From contig NZ_JAUTAG010000001.1 in assembly GCF_030818255.1 (NCBI RefSeq), forward strand, positions 1,054,001-1,118,000: DNA of 64,000 bases, given 5' to 3'. Position 1 is the stretch's first letter. Each line of letters opens with the position of its first letter. The DNA comes from Microbacterium sp. SORGH_AS_0969 (GTDB taxonomy: Bacteria; Actinomycetota; Actinomycetes; Actinomycetales; Microbacteriaceae). The position numbers were made by a program, and so were the translations under genes. This document shows positions 33,845-42,219 of the stretch, in pieces. A model generated the notes under the pieces. It did no database searches, had not been told where the DNA came from, and saw nothing but the letters and a program-made list of their open reading frames with translations.

Positions 33845-35230
33845 ATGCAGACGCACATCGAGCCGCATCGGCTCCACAACACCCTCGGCAACCGCCACAT
33901 CGCGATGATCGCCATCGGCGGCACCATCGGTACCGGCCTGTTCCTCGGCAGCGGCCTCGTGGTCCAGCAGGCCGGCCCCGCCGTCATGCTCAGTTACCTG
34001 GGCATCGGCCTCGTTCTGGTGCTCATCATGCGGATGCTCGGCCGCCTTGCTGCCGAGCAGCCCGACCCCGGCTCCTACACCACCTACGCGGCACGCCGCT
34101 TCGGCCCCTGGGCAGGAGTGATGACCGGCTACGTCGCGGTGTACTCCGGCGTCATCCTCATCGCCCTCGAGTGTTCGGCGATCGGGATGATCATGAACGG
34201 CTTCGCGCCGGGGGTACCGGCATGGGCGTGGAGCTTCCTCGCCCTCGTCGCGCTCGGCGGACTGAACCTCCTTCCCGTCCGCGTCTTCGCTGAAATCGAG
34301 TATTGGATGGCGATCATCAAGGTCATCGCCGTCGCCGTGTTCCTCGTCATCGGTGCGGCAGCCGTCTTCGGGTGGCTCCCCGGCTACACGTCGCCGGGCC
34401 TGACGAACTGGGCGGACTTCGCGCCCGCGGGATGGCTGCCCGTCCTCCTGACGGCCGTGACCGTCCTCTTCTCCTACATGGGGACGGAGAACGTCGCCAC
34501 CGTCGCGGCCGAGGCCCGCGACCCGCAGAAGGCGATCGCCCGCGCGATCCGCTCCGTCGTCGCCCGCATCGTTCTCTTCTACGTCGGTTCGACCATCATC
34601 GTCATCACGATCATCCCTTCCACGAGTGACGCACTCGCGAAGGGCTCCTACCCGGCAGTGTTCACCGCCCTGAACATGCCGGTGCTGGCCGCCGCGATCC
34701 AGGTGGTCGTCGCCACGTCGATCCTTTCGCTGGCCAACAGCAGCCTCTACACCACGTCGCGCCTGCTGTACGCCGCGGCAGTGCGCCGAGAGATGCCCGC
34801 GCGTCTCGCAGTGGTCTCACGCTCGGGGGCGCCCCGCTGGGCCGCCGGCGCGATTGCCGTCGCCGCAGGCCTGTGCCTGCTGCTCAACTTCCTTCTCCCC
34901 GCCGCCGACGTCATCTCGCTGCTCATCTCCATCACCGGAGCAGGCGGAGTGCTGACCTACTCGGTCATCTCGTTGACGTTCCTCCGATCGCACACGCAGC
35001 AGGGCGCGGGGAAGTGGATGGCCTGGGTCGTTCTCGGCATCCTGGCCGCGGTCGCGGTGGCCCTCGCCGCCGATCCCGCGAGTCGCCTCCCGCTGATCCT
35101 GACCGTGTTCGCCGCGGCCGTCTGCGCTGCCATCGGTCTGATCGTCCAGCGACGCTTGGGCAGCCCGGCGCGCGCGGCATCCCACCCGATCGAGCTGTCA
35201 CCTGTCGATCGGCCCGTCGTCGCGCCCTGA
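33845..35230 (+). CDS. Amino-acid permease (APC superfamily, AAT family)
   Basis: A 461-aa transporter with about 12 helices. The N-terminus LGNRHIAMIAIGGTIGTGLFLGSG is the signature of the AAT group (GABA, proline, lysine and similar permeases), and NSSLYTTSRLLYAAA is another family segment. It should import an amino acid with protons. ATG 33845 precedes this motif at the usual distance. Its divergence from a class III aminotransferase, with shared operator-like sites, suggests uptake and transamination of the same compound, possibly GABA. Confidence 0.9.
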   Translation: MQTHIEPHRLHNTLGNRHIAMIAIGGTIGTGLFLGSGLVVQQAGPAVMLSYLGIGLVLVLIMRMLGRLAAEQPDPGSYTTYAARRFGPWAGVMTGYVAVYSGVILIALECSAIGMIMNGFAPGVPAWAWSFLALVALGGLNLLPVRVFAEIEYWMAIIKVIAVAVFLVIGAAAVFGWLPGYTSPGLTNWADFAPAGWLPVLLTAVTVLFSYMGTENVATVAAEARDPQKAIARAIRSVVARIVLFYVGSTIIVITIIPSTSDALAKGSYPAVFTALNMPVLAAAIQVVVATSILSLANSSLYTTSRLLYAAAVRREMPARLAVVSRSGAPRWAAGAIAVAAGLCLLLNFLLPAADVISLLISITGAGGVLTYSVISLTFLRSHTQQGAGKWMAWVVLGILAAVAVALAADPASRLPLILTVFAAAVCAAIGLIVQRRLGSPARAASHPIELSPVDRPVVAP

Positions 35231-35248
35231 TAACCCGAGAGGACGCTC

Positions 35249-35281
35249 GAGGCCGGCCGCCCGCACGGGGTGGCCGGCCTC
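35249..35281 (+). terminator. Hairpin after the amino-acid permease
   Basis: GAGGCCGGCC (35249-35258) and GGCCGGCCTC (35272-35281) form a perfect 10-bp stem with a 13-base loop, 18 bases after the permease stop, followed by TCGTTGCGG. It is a convincing strong GC hairpin terminator without a T-run. Confidence 0.7.
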
Positions 35282-35386
35282 TCGTTGCGGCCCCCTTCTG
35301 CTCTCGTCCACTCACCTTCGCCGGGACGCACAGCCACCCGCGCCCGCGAGATGCCCCGCAGCCGCATCCCCTCGTAGCCTGGAGGG

Positions 35387-36232
35387 ATGACGCACGCCGA
35401 GGCTCTTCGCGACGAGCTCGTCCGGCGCATCGACGAGACCGCGTTCGCCGCTCACGGCCTGCACGTCCGCGTGGGCGACGATGTCGCCGAGCACCGCTGG
35501 ACCCCCGACGTGCGCGAAGAGATCCACTCCGTCGCGAAAGCCGTGAGCGTCCTCGCGGCCGGCATCGCCGCCGACGAGGGCCTGGTGTCGCTCGACGAGC
35601 CGATCGAGACCGCGCGGGAACGGGATGTGACGCTCCGGCGCTTGCTCACGATGACGAGCGGCATCGACTTCCCCTGGTCGCCGACCCTGATGAGCGACTG
35701 GCCCGACCTCGCGGCGGAGTTCCTATCGCGTCCCTCGCGGGGGCGCGTCTTCCAGTACTCCAACGCCAGCACCTACACCGCGATGTCCGTGCTCGCGGAG
35801 CGCATCGGCGACATCGACGAGTACCTGCGGCCTCGCCTCTTCTCGCCCCTCGGCCTCGACGACATCGTCTGGGACCGCTGCCCGAACGGCCGGGTGCTCG
35901 GCGGCGAGGGTCTCTCTCTGCGGACCGAGGAGATGGCTCGCCTGGGGCTCCTGATCCGCGACCGGGGTGTCTGGGGCGGGCGGCGACTGGTCTCGATGGG
36001 GATCGTGGATGCCATGCACGCGGGCTGGGTCGACACGGGGAGCACCGGCGACGGGTACCGCCGGTACGCGCTCGCGGGCTGGGAGGGGCCGGGCGCCGCG
36101 TGGCGACTGCACGGCGCCTACGGCCAGCTGATCGTGTTCGCGGGCGACGCGGTCGTCACCACCAGCGCCGACGACCACGCCGGCGCCGACGCGATCGCGG
36201 CGTTCGTCGCCGAGGCGGCGACCGGCCGCTGA
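35387..36232 (+). CDS. Serine hydrolase, class C beta-lactamase-like
   Basis: A 281-aa protein of the beta-lactamase/D-aminopeptidase superfamily. The nucleophile motif is HSVAK (SxxK, near residue 48), YSNAS is the YxN motif near residue 125, and HGAYGQ takes the place of KTG near 245. There is no signal peptide, so it is probably a cytoplasmic esterase or peptidase rather than a secreted beta-lactamase. TAGCCT is six bases before the ATG, so the mRNA may be leaderless; GGAGGG between them could instead serve as ribosome site. Confidence 0.87.
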   Translation: MTHAEALRDELVRRIDETAFAAHGLHVRVGDDVAEHRWTPDVREEIHSVAKAVSVLAAGIAADEGLVSLDEPIETARERDVTLRRLLTMTSGIDFPWSPTLMSDWPDLAAEFLSRPSRGRVFQYSNASTYTAMSVLAERIGDIDEYLRPRLFSPLGLDDIVWDRCPNGRVLGGEGLSLRTEEMARLGLLIRDRGVWGGRRLVSMGIVDAMHAGWVDTGSTGDGYRRYALAGWEGPGAAWRLHGAYGQLIVFAGDAVVTTSADDHAGADAIAAFVAEAATGR

Positions 36233-36358
36233 GCTCCCCGCGGCGCGGCCTCGGGGCTCGGCATCCGGAATCTTCCATCATCACGGTCTGGCGACCATGC
36301 CGTGAACGGGTGCGCGTCAGATTGCGCACAGCGTCCAGTACGCGTAATGTCGCGCGCC

Positions 36359-38440
36359 GTGACTGAAGAAAGTCGCGAGCCCGGCGTGGAGACGCCGATG
36401 GCCAAGCGCATCCTCATCGGCGAGCCTCTGACGTCGGAAAAACTCGACGAGCAGCTCCTGCCCAAGAAGATGGCGCTGCCGATCTTCGCCTCCGACGCCC
36501 TCTCCTCCGTGGCCTACGCCCCGCAGGAGCTGCTGATGATCCTCCTCATCGGCGGAACGGCGCTCCTGACGCTCAGTCCGTGGGTCGCCGTGGCCGTCGT
36601 CGTGCTGCTCGTCGTGGTGGTGCTGAGCTACCGGCAGCTCATCAAGGCGTACCCCTCCGGTGGCGGTGACTACGAGGTCGCGAGCAAGAACCTCGGCGAG
36701 ATCCCCGGGGTCGTGGTCGCCGCCGCGCTCCTCGTGGACTACGTGCTCACGGTCGCCGTGTCGGTGGCATCCGGGGTCGACAACATCATCTCGGCGTTGC
36801 CGGAACTGAACCCGTTCCGCGTCGAGATCGCCGTCGGCTTCGTGATCCTCATCGTCATCGTCAACCTGCGCGGCGTGCGTGAAGCGTCGAGCGTCTTCGC
36901 GATCCCGACGTACCTGTTCATCGGCTCGGTCGGCATCATGATCGTCGTCGGCCTCGGCCGGACCCTGCTGGGCAACGCCCCGGTCGCGGAGAGCGCTCAG
37001 TACGCCGTCCAGGCGGAATCGCTCACGCAGGCGGCGCTGATCCTGCTGATTCTGCGCGCCTTCTCGAGCGGATGTTCCGCCCTGACGGGGGTCGAGGCCG
37101 TGTCGAACGGCGTGCCCGCCTTCCGCATGCCGAAGATCCGCAACGCCCAGACGACGCTCACGATGATGGGCGGGATCGCCATCGTCCTGTTCACGGGCCT
37201 GACGCTCCTCGCGCTCATCTCGAACGTGCACTACGCCGAGAACCCGTGTCACCTCATCGGCTTCGACTGCGCGAACAACCCGCAGCCCAGCCTCATGGCG
37301 CAGGTCGCCGCCGCCACGTTCGGCATGGGCAGCATCCCGTTCTTCATCATCCAAGCCGCGACCGCGTGCGTGCTCCTGCTCGCGGCCAACACCGCTTTCA
37401 ACGGCTTCCCGCTGCTCGGCGCCGTGCTCGCGCGCGACGGATACGCCCCGAAGGCTCTCAACACCCGCGGCGACCGGCTCGTCTACTCGAACGGCATGAT
37501 CATCCTCGGCATCGTCGCCATCGGCGTGCTGATCGTCTACCAGGCCAACCTCACGACGCTGATCCAGCTCTACATCATCGGCGTCTTCGTGTCGTTCTCG
37601 CTCGGTCAGCTCGGCATGGTCAAGCACTGGCGCCGGGCGCTGCGCGGGCTGAAGAACCTGCCGCCCGAGGCCGCGAAGCAGCAGTCCGCGGCGATCGAGC
37701 GTCGCTCGGCGATCTCGGGCCTGTGGATCAACTCCGTCGGCGCCGGCATGACCGTGCTCGTGCTGCTGATCGTCACGATCACGAAGTTCACGCACGGCGC
37801 GTGGCTCGTGTTCATCGCCATCCCGATCCTCGCGGTGCTGATGGTCGGCGTGAACCGGTACTACCGCGACGTCGAGCACGAGATCCAGATGGACGACACG
37901 GTGCACTTCGGTGCGTCCGGCGACGTGGCGATCGTGCTCGTCAACCGGCTGCAGAAGCCCGTCATGAAGGCGATCGACTACGCCCTGGCGGCCAAGCACG
38001 ACAAGACGCTCGCGGTGCACGTCGCGATCACCGACGAGGAAGCGGCGAGCCTGCAGCGCGAATGGGCCGAGCACGACATGCCGATCCCGCTCGTGATCAT
38101 CGAGTCGCCGTACCGCACGTACACGTCGCCCGTGTCGAGCTTCATCAAGTCGTACCGCGAGAAGCACGGCTCCTCGGTCGTCACGGTGTACCTGCCGCAG
38201 TTCATCGTGGGGCACTGGTGGGAGTCGATCCTCCACAACCGCCGCTCCCGGCGACTGGCGCAGCAGCTCATGCTCGTGCACGGCGTCTCGATCACGCTCG
38301 TGCCCTGGCTGCTCGACTCGTCCGAGGTCATCTACGGCCGCCGCTCGCGACCCCTCCCGGGACAGCAGCGCGGTGGACAGCCGGTCGCTGAGGTGCCGGC
38401 GCACCGCGTGCGGAAGGGGCCCGGCGGCTCGGCATCCTGA
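36359..38440 (+). CDS. kimA: KimA-like potassium importer (APC superfamily)
   Basis: A protein of about 690 aa with 12 helices and a cytoplasmic C-terminal domain resembling universal stress proteins. It matches the KimA (YdaO) pattern closely: RILIGEPL, FASDALSSVAYAPQELL, SYRQLIKAYPSGGGDYEVAS, LLVDYVLTVAVSVASG, FSSGCSALTGVEAVSNGVPAF and LAANTAFNGFPLL. KimA imports K+ with protons and is inhibited by c-di-AMP. GTG 36359 follows TAATGT by eight bases (with TTGCGC 17 bases before), suggesting a leaderless start; ATG 36398 with TGGAG six bases upstream is the alternative. The kdp operon lies 2 kb downstream. Confidence 0.88.
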   Translation: MTEESREPGVETPMAKRILIGEPLTSEKLDEQLLPKKMALPIFASDALSSVAYAPQELLMILLIGGTALLTLSPWVAVAVVVLLVVVVLSYRQLIKAYPSGGGDYEVASKNLGEIPGVVVAAALLVDYVLTVAVSVASGVDNIISALPELNPFRVEIAVGFVILIVIVNLRGVREASSVFAIPTYLFIGSVGIMIVVGLGRTLLGNAPVAESAQYAVQAESLTQAALILLILRAFSSGCSALTGVEAVSNGVPAFRMPKIRNAQTTLTMMGGIAIVLFTGLTLLALISNVHYAENPCHLIGFDCANNPQPSLMAQVAAATFGMGSIPFFIIQAATACVLLLAANTAFNGFPLLGAVLARDGYAPKALNTRGDRLVYSNGMIILGIVAIGVLIVYQANLTTLIQLYIIGVFVSFSLGQLGMVKHWRRALRGLKNLPPEAAKQQSAAIERRSAISGLWINSVGAGMTVLVLLIVTITKFTHGAWLVFIAIPILAVLMVGVNRYYRDVEHEIQMDDTVHFGASGDVAIVLVNRLQKPVMKAIDYALAAKHDKTLAVHVAITDEEAASLQREWAEHDMPIPLVIIESPYRTYTSPVSSFIKSYREKHGSSVVTVYLPQFIVGHWWESILHNRRSRRLAQQLMLVHGVSITLVPWLLDSSEVIYGRRSRPLPGQQRGGQPVAEVPAHRVRKGPGGSAS

Positions 38441-38486
38441 GGCCGGGCCCGGCGAGGGCCGGGCGGGGGACGCGACGCGACGAGAC

Positions 38487-38571
38487 GGGCGAAACTCCTG
38501 AGAAACGGCGACCGCAGCGGCATGCAGGCCACAACGGCGAGTTCCGCGCGCAGAAAGTCAGGAGTTCGGGC
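38487..38571. repeat. Intergenic inverted repeat, AACTCCTGA/TCAGGAGTT family
   Basis: GGCGAAACTCCTGA (38488-38501) and TCAGGAGTTCGGG (38558-38570) form the ends of an element of about 85 bases after kimA. The same ends recur at 49509-49591, and related forms at 48611-48751. It may also end transcription of kimA. Confidence 0.6.
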
Positions 38572-38635
38572 CGCCTCGTCGCGCCGCCGTCGCAGGCGGT
38601 AGACGCGACAGCATGTCTGGGGCAGGGTGGATGCC

Positions 38636-38998
38636 ATGCCGATCCTCGCCCTGCTGACCCTTGCCGTCATGGTGATCGCGCTGATCGATGCCATCACCCG
38701 CCGCGATGACCAGGTCAAACACATGCCGAAGTTCGTCTGGGTGTTCTTCATCGTGCTGCTGCCGCTGATCGGGTCGATCCTGTGGTTCACGATCGGGCGC
38801 GAGTACGAGCAGCGCTCGACGCCGATGTCTTTCGGCGACCCGCGGCGGTGGCAGAAGGATGCCGAGCCCGCACCCGCTCCGCGCACGTACGACTCGCGGA
38901 GCACCGAGCAGCAGATCGCCGACCTCGAGCGCGAGATGCGCCTCGCCGACCTCGAGGAGCAGGTGCGGCGGCGGCGCGCCGAGGGCGACTCGGCGTGA
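38636..38998 (+). CDS. PLDc_N-type small membrane protein
   Basis: A 120-aa protein with two membrane helices (ILALLTLAVMVIALIDAI, and FVWVFFIVLLPLIGSILWFTIG), the pattern of the phospholipase D N-terminal transmembrane domain found on its own in many actinobacteria. A charged C-terminal coiled coil follows (TEQQIADLEREMRLADLEEQ). It has no phospholipase HKD motif. Function is unknown. ATG 38636 is chosen; a GTG at 38627 is in frame. Its stop is 3 bases from the stop of the convergent antitoxin gene. Confidence 0.78.
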   Translation: MPILALLTLAVMVIALIDAITRRDDQVKHMPKFVWVFFIVLLPLIGSILWFTIGREYEQRSTPMSFGDPRRWQKDAEPAPAPRTYDSRSTEQQIADLEREMRLADLEEQVRRRRAEGDSA

Positions 38999-39001
38999 AA
39001 G

Positions 39002-39265
39002 TCAGAGAGCGTCGATCAAGTCCCGCATGAGCTGCGACGGCGTCGTGTGACGATCGTGCGCGACCTCGTCGAGCTTCGCCCGACGCGCCGCGTCCAGCCG
39101 GAGAGTGAACGGGCGGGCCTTCGCGCCGACGCTGACGGGCCGACCGGGCTGCGACGGGCCGAGGTGCCCTCCGGTGTAGCCCTTCTCGGACTCGGCTTCA
39201 GCGGCCCACGCCTCGATGTCGTCATCGGTGAACGGGACGCCGTTCACATCGGTGTACTTCTTCAC
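39002..39265 (-). CDS. Ribbon-helix-helix antitoxin (BrnA-like)
   Basis: An 87-aa protein. The N-terminal half is acidic (FTDDDIEAWAAEAESEKGY) and would wrap the toxin; the C-terminal half, RPFTLRLDAARRAKLDEVAH then TTPSQLMRDLIDAL, is a ribbon-helix-helix DNA-binding domain. The GTG start has GGAG seven bases upstream and lies three bases after the toxin stop. Toxin-before-antitoxin order with an RHH antitoxin is the BrnTA arrangement. It probably represses its own promoter at the 28-bp palindrome upstream of the toxin. Confidence 0.75.
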   Translation of the reverse strand: MKKYTDVNGVPFTDDDIEAWAAEAESEKGYTGGHLGPSQPGRPVSVGAKARPFTLRLDAARRAKLDEVAHDRHTTPSQLMRDLIDAL

Positions 39266-39268
39266 GCG

Positions 39269-39526
39269 TTATCTCCCCAATCCGACTTCCTTCAGAACGC
39301 TCTTGGTGGCCGGCATCGCGTGGAAGATCAGCCACCCGTCCGGCTCATCCTCGACCGCGATGTATTCGATCAGCCGACCAGCGGCGTCGGTTCCGACGCC
39401 CACCCAGTGGACGGGGTGCGTGTCTCGCGCCCTCACCCGGAGCGATGACTCGAACGCCGTCCGCACGTCGTCCTCTGTGACCTCAGGATGCCGGAGCGTG
39501 ACTCGCTCATGCACGCGTACTCGCAC
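39269..39526 (-). CDS. BrnT/RelE-fold toxin-like protein
   Basis: An 85-aa protein with the layout of small RelE-fold toxins: a helix (VTEDDVRTAFESSLRV), then WVGVGTDAAGRLIEYIAVEDE and GWLIFHAMPATKSVLKEVGL, which recalls the strand-rich core and C-terminal ATxxE region of BrnT. These toxins are ribosome-dependent or free RNases. It is shorter than BrnT and identity is not certain. It is the first gene of the pair, with the autoregulatory palindrome 19 bases before its start. Confidence 0.65.
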   Translation of the reverse strand: MRVRVHERVTLRHPEVTEDDVRTAFESSLRVRARDTHPVHWVGVGTDAAGRLIEYIAVEDEPDGWLIFHAMPATKSVLKEVGLGR

Positions 39527-39544
39527 CGGCCGCCCCTGTTCTCT

Positions 39545-39572
39545 TTTCGTACTACATCAGTGTAGTACGAAA
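39545..39572. promoter_or_regulatory. 28-bp inverted repeat, toxin-antitoxin operator
   Basis: TTTCGTACTACA (39545-39556), four bases TCAG, and TGTAGTACGAAA (39561-39572) form a perfect 12-bp inverted repeat immediately upstream of the toxin start. The arms are AT-rich against the local GC. Ribbon-helix-helix antitoxins bind such repeats; this one also lies just after the convergent-side end of arfB. Confidence 0.8.
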
Positions 39573-39577
39573 TAGGA

Positions 39578-40015
39578 TCAATCGGTCGGGCGCCGGCGCA
39601 TCCTCTTGACGTCGGTGCGGCGCTGCTTCGCGCGCAGGCGGCGCTCGGCCGACCCGCGTGTCGGCTTCGTCGCGCGACGTGGCGGCGCCGGAGCGCGCAC
39701 GGCGTCGGCGACGAGCGCGGCGAGGCGCTCGCGCGCGGCCTCGCGGTTTCGCAGCTGATGGCGGTGCTCCGACGCCGCGATCGTCAGCACCCCGTCGACG
39801 AGCCGGTTCCCGAGGCGCTCGATGAGCCGCTCGCGCTGGACCGGTGACAGAACCGTCGAGGCCCTGGCATCCCACATCAGCTCCACGCGCGAATCGGTGG
39901 TGTTCACGCCCTGCCCGCCCGGGCCGGACGATCGTGAGAACCGCCACGACAGCTCGGACGCGGGGATCACGAGCGAAGCCGTGACCCGGATGCCGGAATC
40001 GTCGGAGGCGCTCAT
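39578..40015 (-). CDS. arfB: Alternative ribosome-rescue factor ArfB (peptidyl-tRNA hydrolase)
   Basis: A 145-aa protein of the class I release-factor family without stop-codon-reading domains. The GGQ catalytic motif is in SSGPGGQGVNTTDSRVEL, and the C-terminal tail is highly basic (RRATKPTRGSAERRLRAKQRR), as needed to enter the empty mRNA channel. It hydrolyses peptidyl-tRNA on ribosomes stalled at mRNA ends. ATG 40015 has GGAGG only one base away, so an upstream TTG (40033) is possible. Confidence 0.9.
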   Translation of the reverse strand: MSASDDSGIRVTASLVIPASELSWRFSRSSGPGGQGVNTTDSRVELMWDARASTVLSPVQRERLIERLGNRLVDGVLTIAASEHRHQLRNREAARERLAALVADAVRAPAPPRRATKPTRGSAERRLRAKQRRTDVKRMRRRPTD

Positions 40016-40284
40016 GCCTCCATCTTGCGTCAACGAGATGTGCCGCGCTCCGGAGAAATCCGCCCCACCGGCCGCCCCGCGGCGGCCTCCCGCAGAAGAT
40101 CGGGCTCAGCTCCGGAGCCCGGCACCGGCGTCGCCCGCGTAAGCACGCCGTATGCGTCGGTCACCGACCCGTAGGGATACCGTTAGGACGCCCGGATGCC
40201 GGGCCCCCGGCGCGTTGGATCGACAGACGTGCCGCCCCGCGGCGCCCGCGGTCCGCCGCGGACACCCCCGAACCTGGAGTCGTC

Positions 40285-40464
40285 GTGCTCGATGCCGTCT
40301 TCCTCGTCGCGACCGTCGCGCTGTTCGCGCTCGTCGCCCTCGTCGCCAAGGGGGTCGAGAAGCTCGGCCCGCCGGCGAGCACTCTCGCGCCCCGCGGCAC
40401 CTCCACCGCGCGTTCCGACGCGAACGCGGCCGGTGCCTTCCGCGAGGACGGGGACCGCTCGTGA
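40285..40464 (+). CDS. 59-aa single-helix protein at the head of the kdp operon
   Basis: A small protein from GTG 40285 (CTGGAG four to five bases upstream). It has one membrane helix (VFLVATVALFALVALVAKGV) and a hydrophilic, Ala/Ser/Arg-rich tail. Its stop overlaps the kdpF start by four bases (GTGA, 40461-40464), so translation is coupled to the Kdp subunits. I know no named family. It resembles KdpF in being a lone helix and could be an extra Kdp stabiliser or regulator. The 251-base region upstream holds no other gene; TACCGT near 40177 may be the kdp -10. Confidence 0.7.
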   Translation: MLDAVFLVATVALFALVALVAKGVEKLGPPASTLAPRGTSTARSDANAAGAFREDGDRS

Positions 40465-40550
40465 TCTTCTTCTCGATCCTCGCCGCGGTGCTCGCGGTCG
40501 CCGCTGTCGTGTACCTCGTGGTCGCGCTCGTCCGGCCGGAGAAGTTCTGA
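40461..40550 (+). CDS. kdpF: Potassium-transporting ATPase subunit KdpF
   Basis: A 29-aa peptide, one hydrophobic helix ending in [11 protein letters not shown]. The closing pattern (A/L)L-x-PE-(K/R)F is the KdpF signature, and it sits directly before kdpA, its usual place. KdpF stabilises the KdpABC complex in the membrane. It starts with GTG, overlapping the 59-aa gene's stop, and ends one base before the kdpA ATG. Confidence 0.9.
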   Translation: MIFFSILAAVLAVAAVVYLVVALVRPEKF

Positions 40551-40551
40551 C

Positions 40552-42219
40552 ATGTCAATTCTCCTCACCAGCCTCACGCTCGTCGTCGCCCTCGGCCTCG
40601 CGTACCGCCCCCTCGGCGACTACATCGCCCGCATCTACACCGGCCAGCACGACCTCGCGATCGAGCGCGGCACCTACCGCCTGATCGGCGTCGACCCGAA
40701 GAGCGCCCAGACCTGGCAGGCCTACCTGCGCTCGGTGCTGCTGTTCTCGTTCGTCGGCGTCGTCTTCGTCTACGCGATCATGCGCCTGCAGGCGGTGCTG
40801 CCGTTCTCGCTGGGCCTCGACGCCCCGGGCGAAGCGCTGTCGTTCAACACGGCCGTCTCGTTCGTCACCAACACCAACTGGCAGTCGTACGGCGGAGAGT
40901 CGACCCTCGGCTACACCGTCCAGTTCGCCGCCCTGACCGTGCAGAACTTCGTGAGCGCCGCGGTCGGCATCGCCGTCGCCGTCGCTCTCGTGCGCGGCTT
41001 CGCGTATCGCCGCAGCGGAGTCATCGGCAACTTCTGGGTCGACCTCATCCGCGGCACCTACCGCCTCCTGCTGCCCTTCTCGATCATCGCGGCGATCGTC
41101 CTGCTCGCGGGCGGCGCCATCCAGAACCTCAACGGATTCACGGATGCCACGACCCTCACGGGCGCGGCCCAGTCGATCCCGGGCGGGCCGGTGGCGTCCC
41201 AGGAGGCCATCAAGCTGCTCGGCACCAACGGCGGCGGCATCTTCAACGCCAACTCGGCGCACCCGTTCGAGAACCCCACGCCGTGGACGAACCTTCTCGA
41301 GATCTTCCTCATGCTCGTGATCCCGTTCTCGCTCCCCCGCGCGTTCGGCCGCATCGTCGGCGACGACCGCCAGGGGTACACGATCCTGGGGGTGATGGGC
41401 GCGATCTTCGTGGCATCCACCGCTCTCCTCACCTGGGCGGAGCTCGCCGCCGCGGGCACGGCACCGACCCTCGCGGGCGGCGCGATGGAGGGCAAGGAGG
41501 TGCGGTTCGGCATCTTCGGATCGACGCTGTTCGGCACGACCAGCACGCTCACCTCGACGGGTGCGGTCAACTCGATGCACGACAGCTACACGGCACTCGG
41601 CGGCATGATGCCGATGATCAACATGATGCTCGGCGAGATCGCCCCCGGCGGCGTCGGCTCGGGGCTGTACGGGATGCTGATCCTCGCCGTGATCGCGGTG
41701 TTCGTCGGCGGTCTGCTGATCGGCCGCACGCCGGAGTACCTCGGCAAGAAGATCGGGCCGCGCGAGATCAAGCTCGCGAGCCTGTACATCCTCGTCACGC
41801 CGACGCTCGTGCTCGCCGGGACGGCGCTGAGCTTCGCCCTGCCGGGCATTCGCGAGGACGTCGAGAACACCGCGATCCTCAACCCGGGCGTGCACGGGTT
41901 CAGTGAGGTGCTCTACGCCTTCACCTCGGCGGCGAACAACAACGGCTCGGCGTTCGCCGGGCTCACCGCGAACACCCCGTGGTTCAACACGGCCCTCGCG
42001 GTCGCGATGCTGCTCGGACGCTTTCTGCCGATCGTGTTCGTGCTGGCCCTGGCCGGTTCTCTCGCGGCTCAGGATGCCGTGCCCGCCACCGCCGGAACCC
42101 TGCCGACGCATCGACCGCAGTTCGCGGGCCTGCTCGCCGGCGTCGCGGTGATCGTCACCGCCCTCACCTACTTCCCGGTCCTCACCCTGGGGCCCCTCGC
42201 CGAAGGACTTGTCCGCTGA
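40552..42219 (+). CDS. kdpA: Potassium-transporting ATPase subunit KdpA
   Basis: A 555-aa channel-like subunit, of normal family length, with ten helices. The selectivity-filter repeats are visible as [37 protein letters not shown] and [12 protein letters not shown]. It binds and conducts K+ for the Kdp pump. [14 protein letters not shown] near the N-terminus is also typical. The stop overlaps the kdpB ATG (TGATG, 42217-42221). Confidence 0.97.
   Translation: MSILLTSLTLVVALGLAYRPLGDYIARIYTGQHDLAIERGTYRLIGVDPKSAQTWQAYLRSVLLFSFVGVVFVYAIMRLQAVLPFSLGLDAPGEALSFNTAVSFVTNTNWQSYGGESTLGYTVQFAALTVQNFVSAAVGIAVAVALVRGFAYRRSGVIGNFWVDLIRGTYRLLLPFSIIAAIVLLAGGAIQNLNGFTDATTLTGAAQSIPGGPVASQEAIKLLGTNGGGIFNANSAHPFENPTPWTNLLEIFLMLVIPFSLPRAFGRIVGDDRQGYTILGVMGAIFVASTALLTWAELAAAGTAPTLAGGAMEGKEVRFGIFGSTLFGTTSTLTSTGAVNSMHDSYTALGGMMPMINMMLGEIAPGGVGSGLYGMLILAVIAVFVGGLLIGRTPEYLGKKIGPREIKLASLYILVTPTLVLAGTALSFALPGIREDVENTAILNPGVHGFSEVLYAFTSAANNNGSAFAGLTANTPWFNTALAVAMLLGRFLPIVFVLALAGSLAAQDAVPATAGTLPTHRPQFAGLLAGVAVIVTALTYFPVLTLGPLAEGLVR

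Noticed and set aside
36233..36358. c-di-AMP (ydaO) riboswitch before the KimA-like gene
   Set aside because: The gap is short and a probable promoter sits immediately before the start codon, leaving no room for the aptamer in the transcript.
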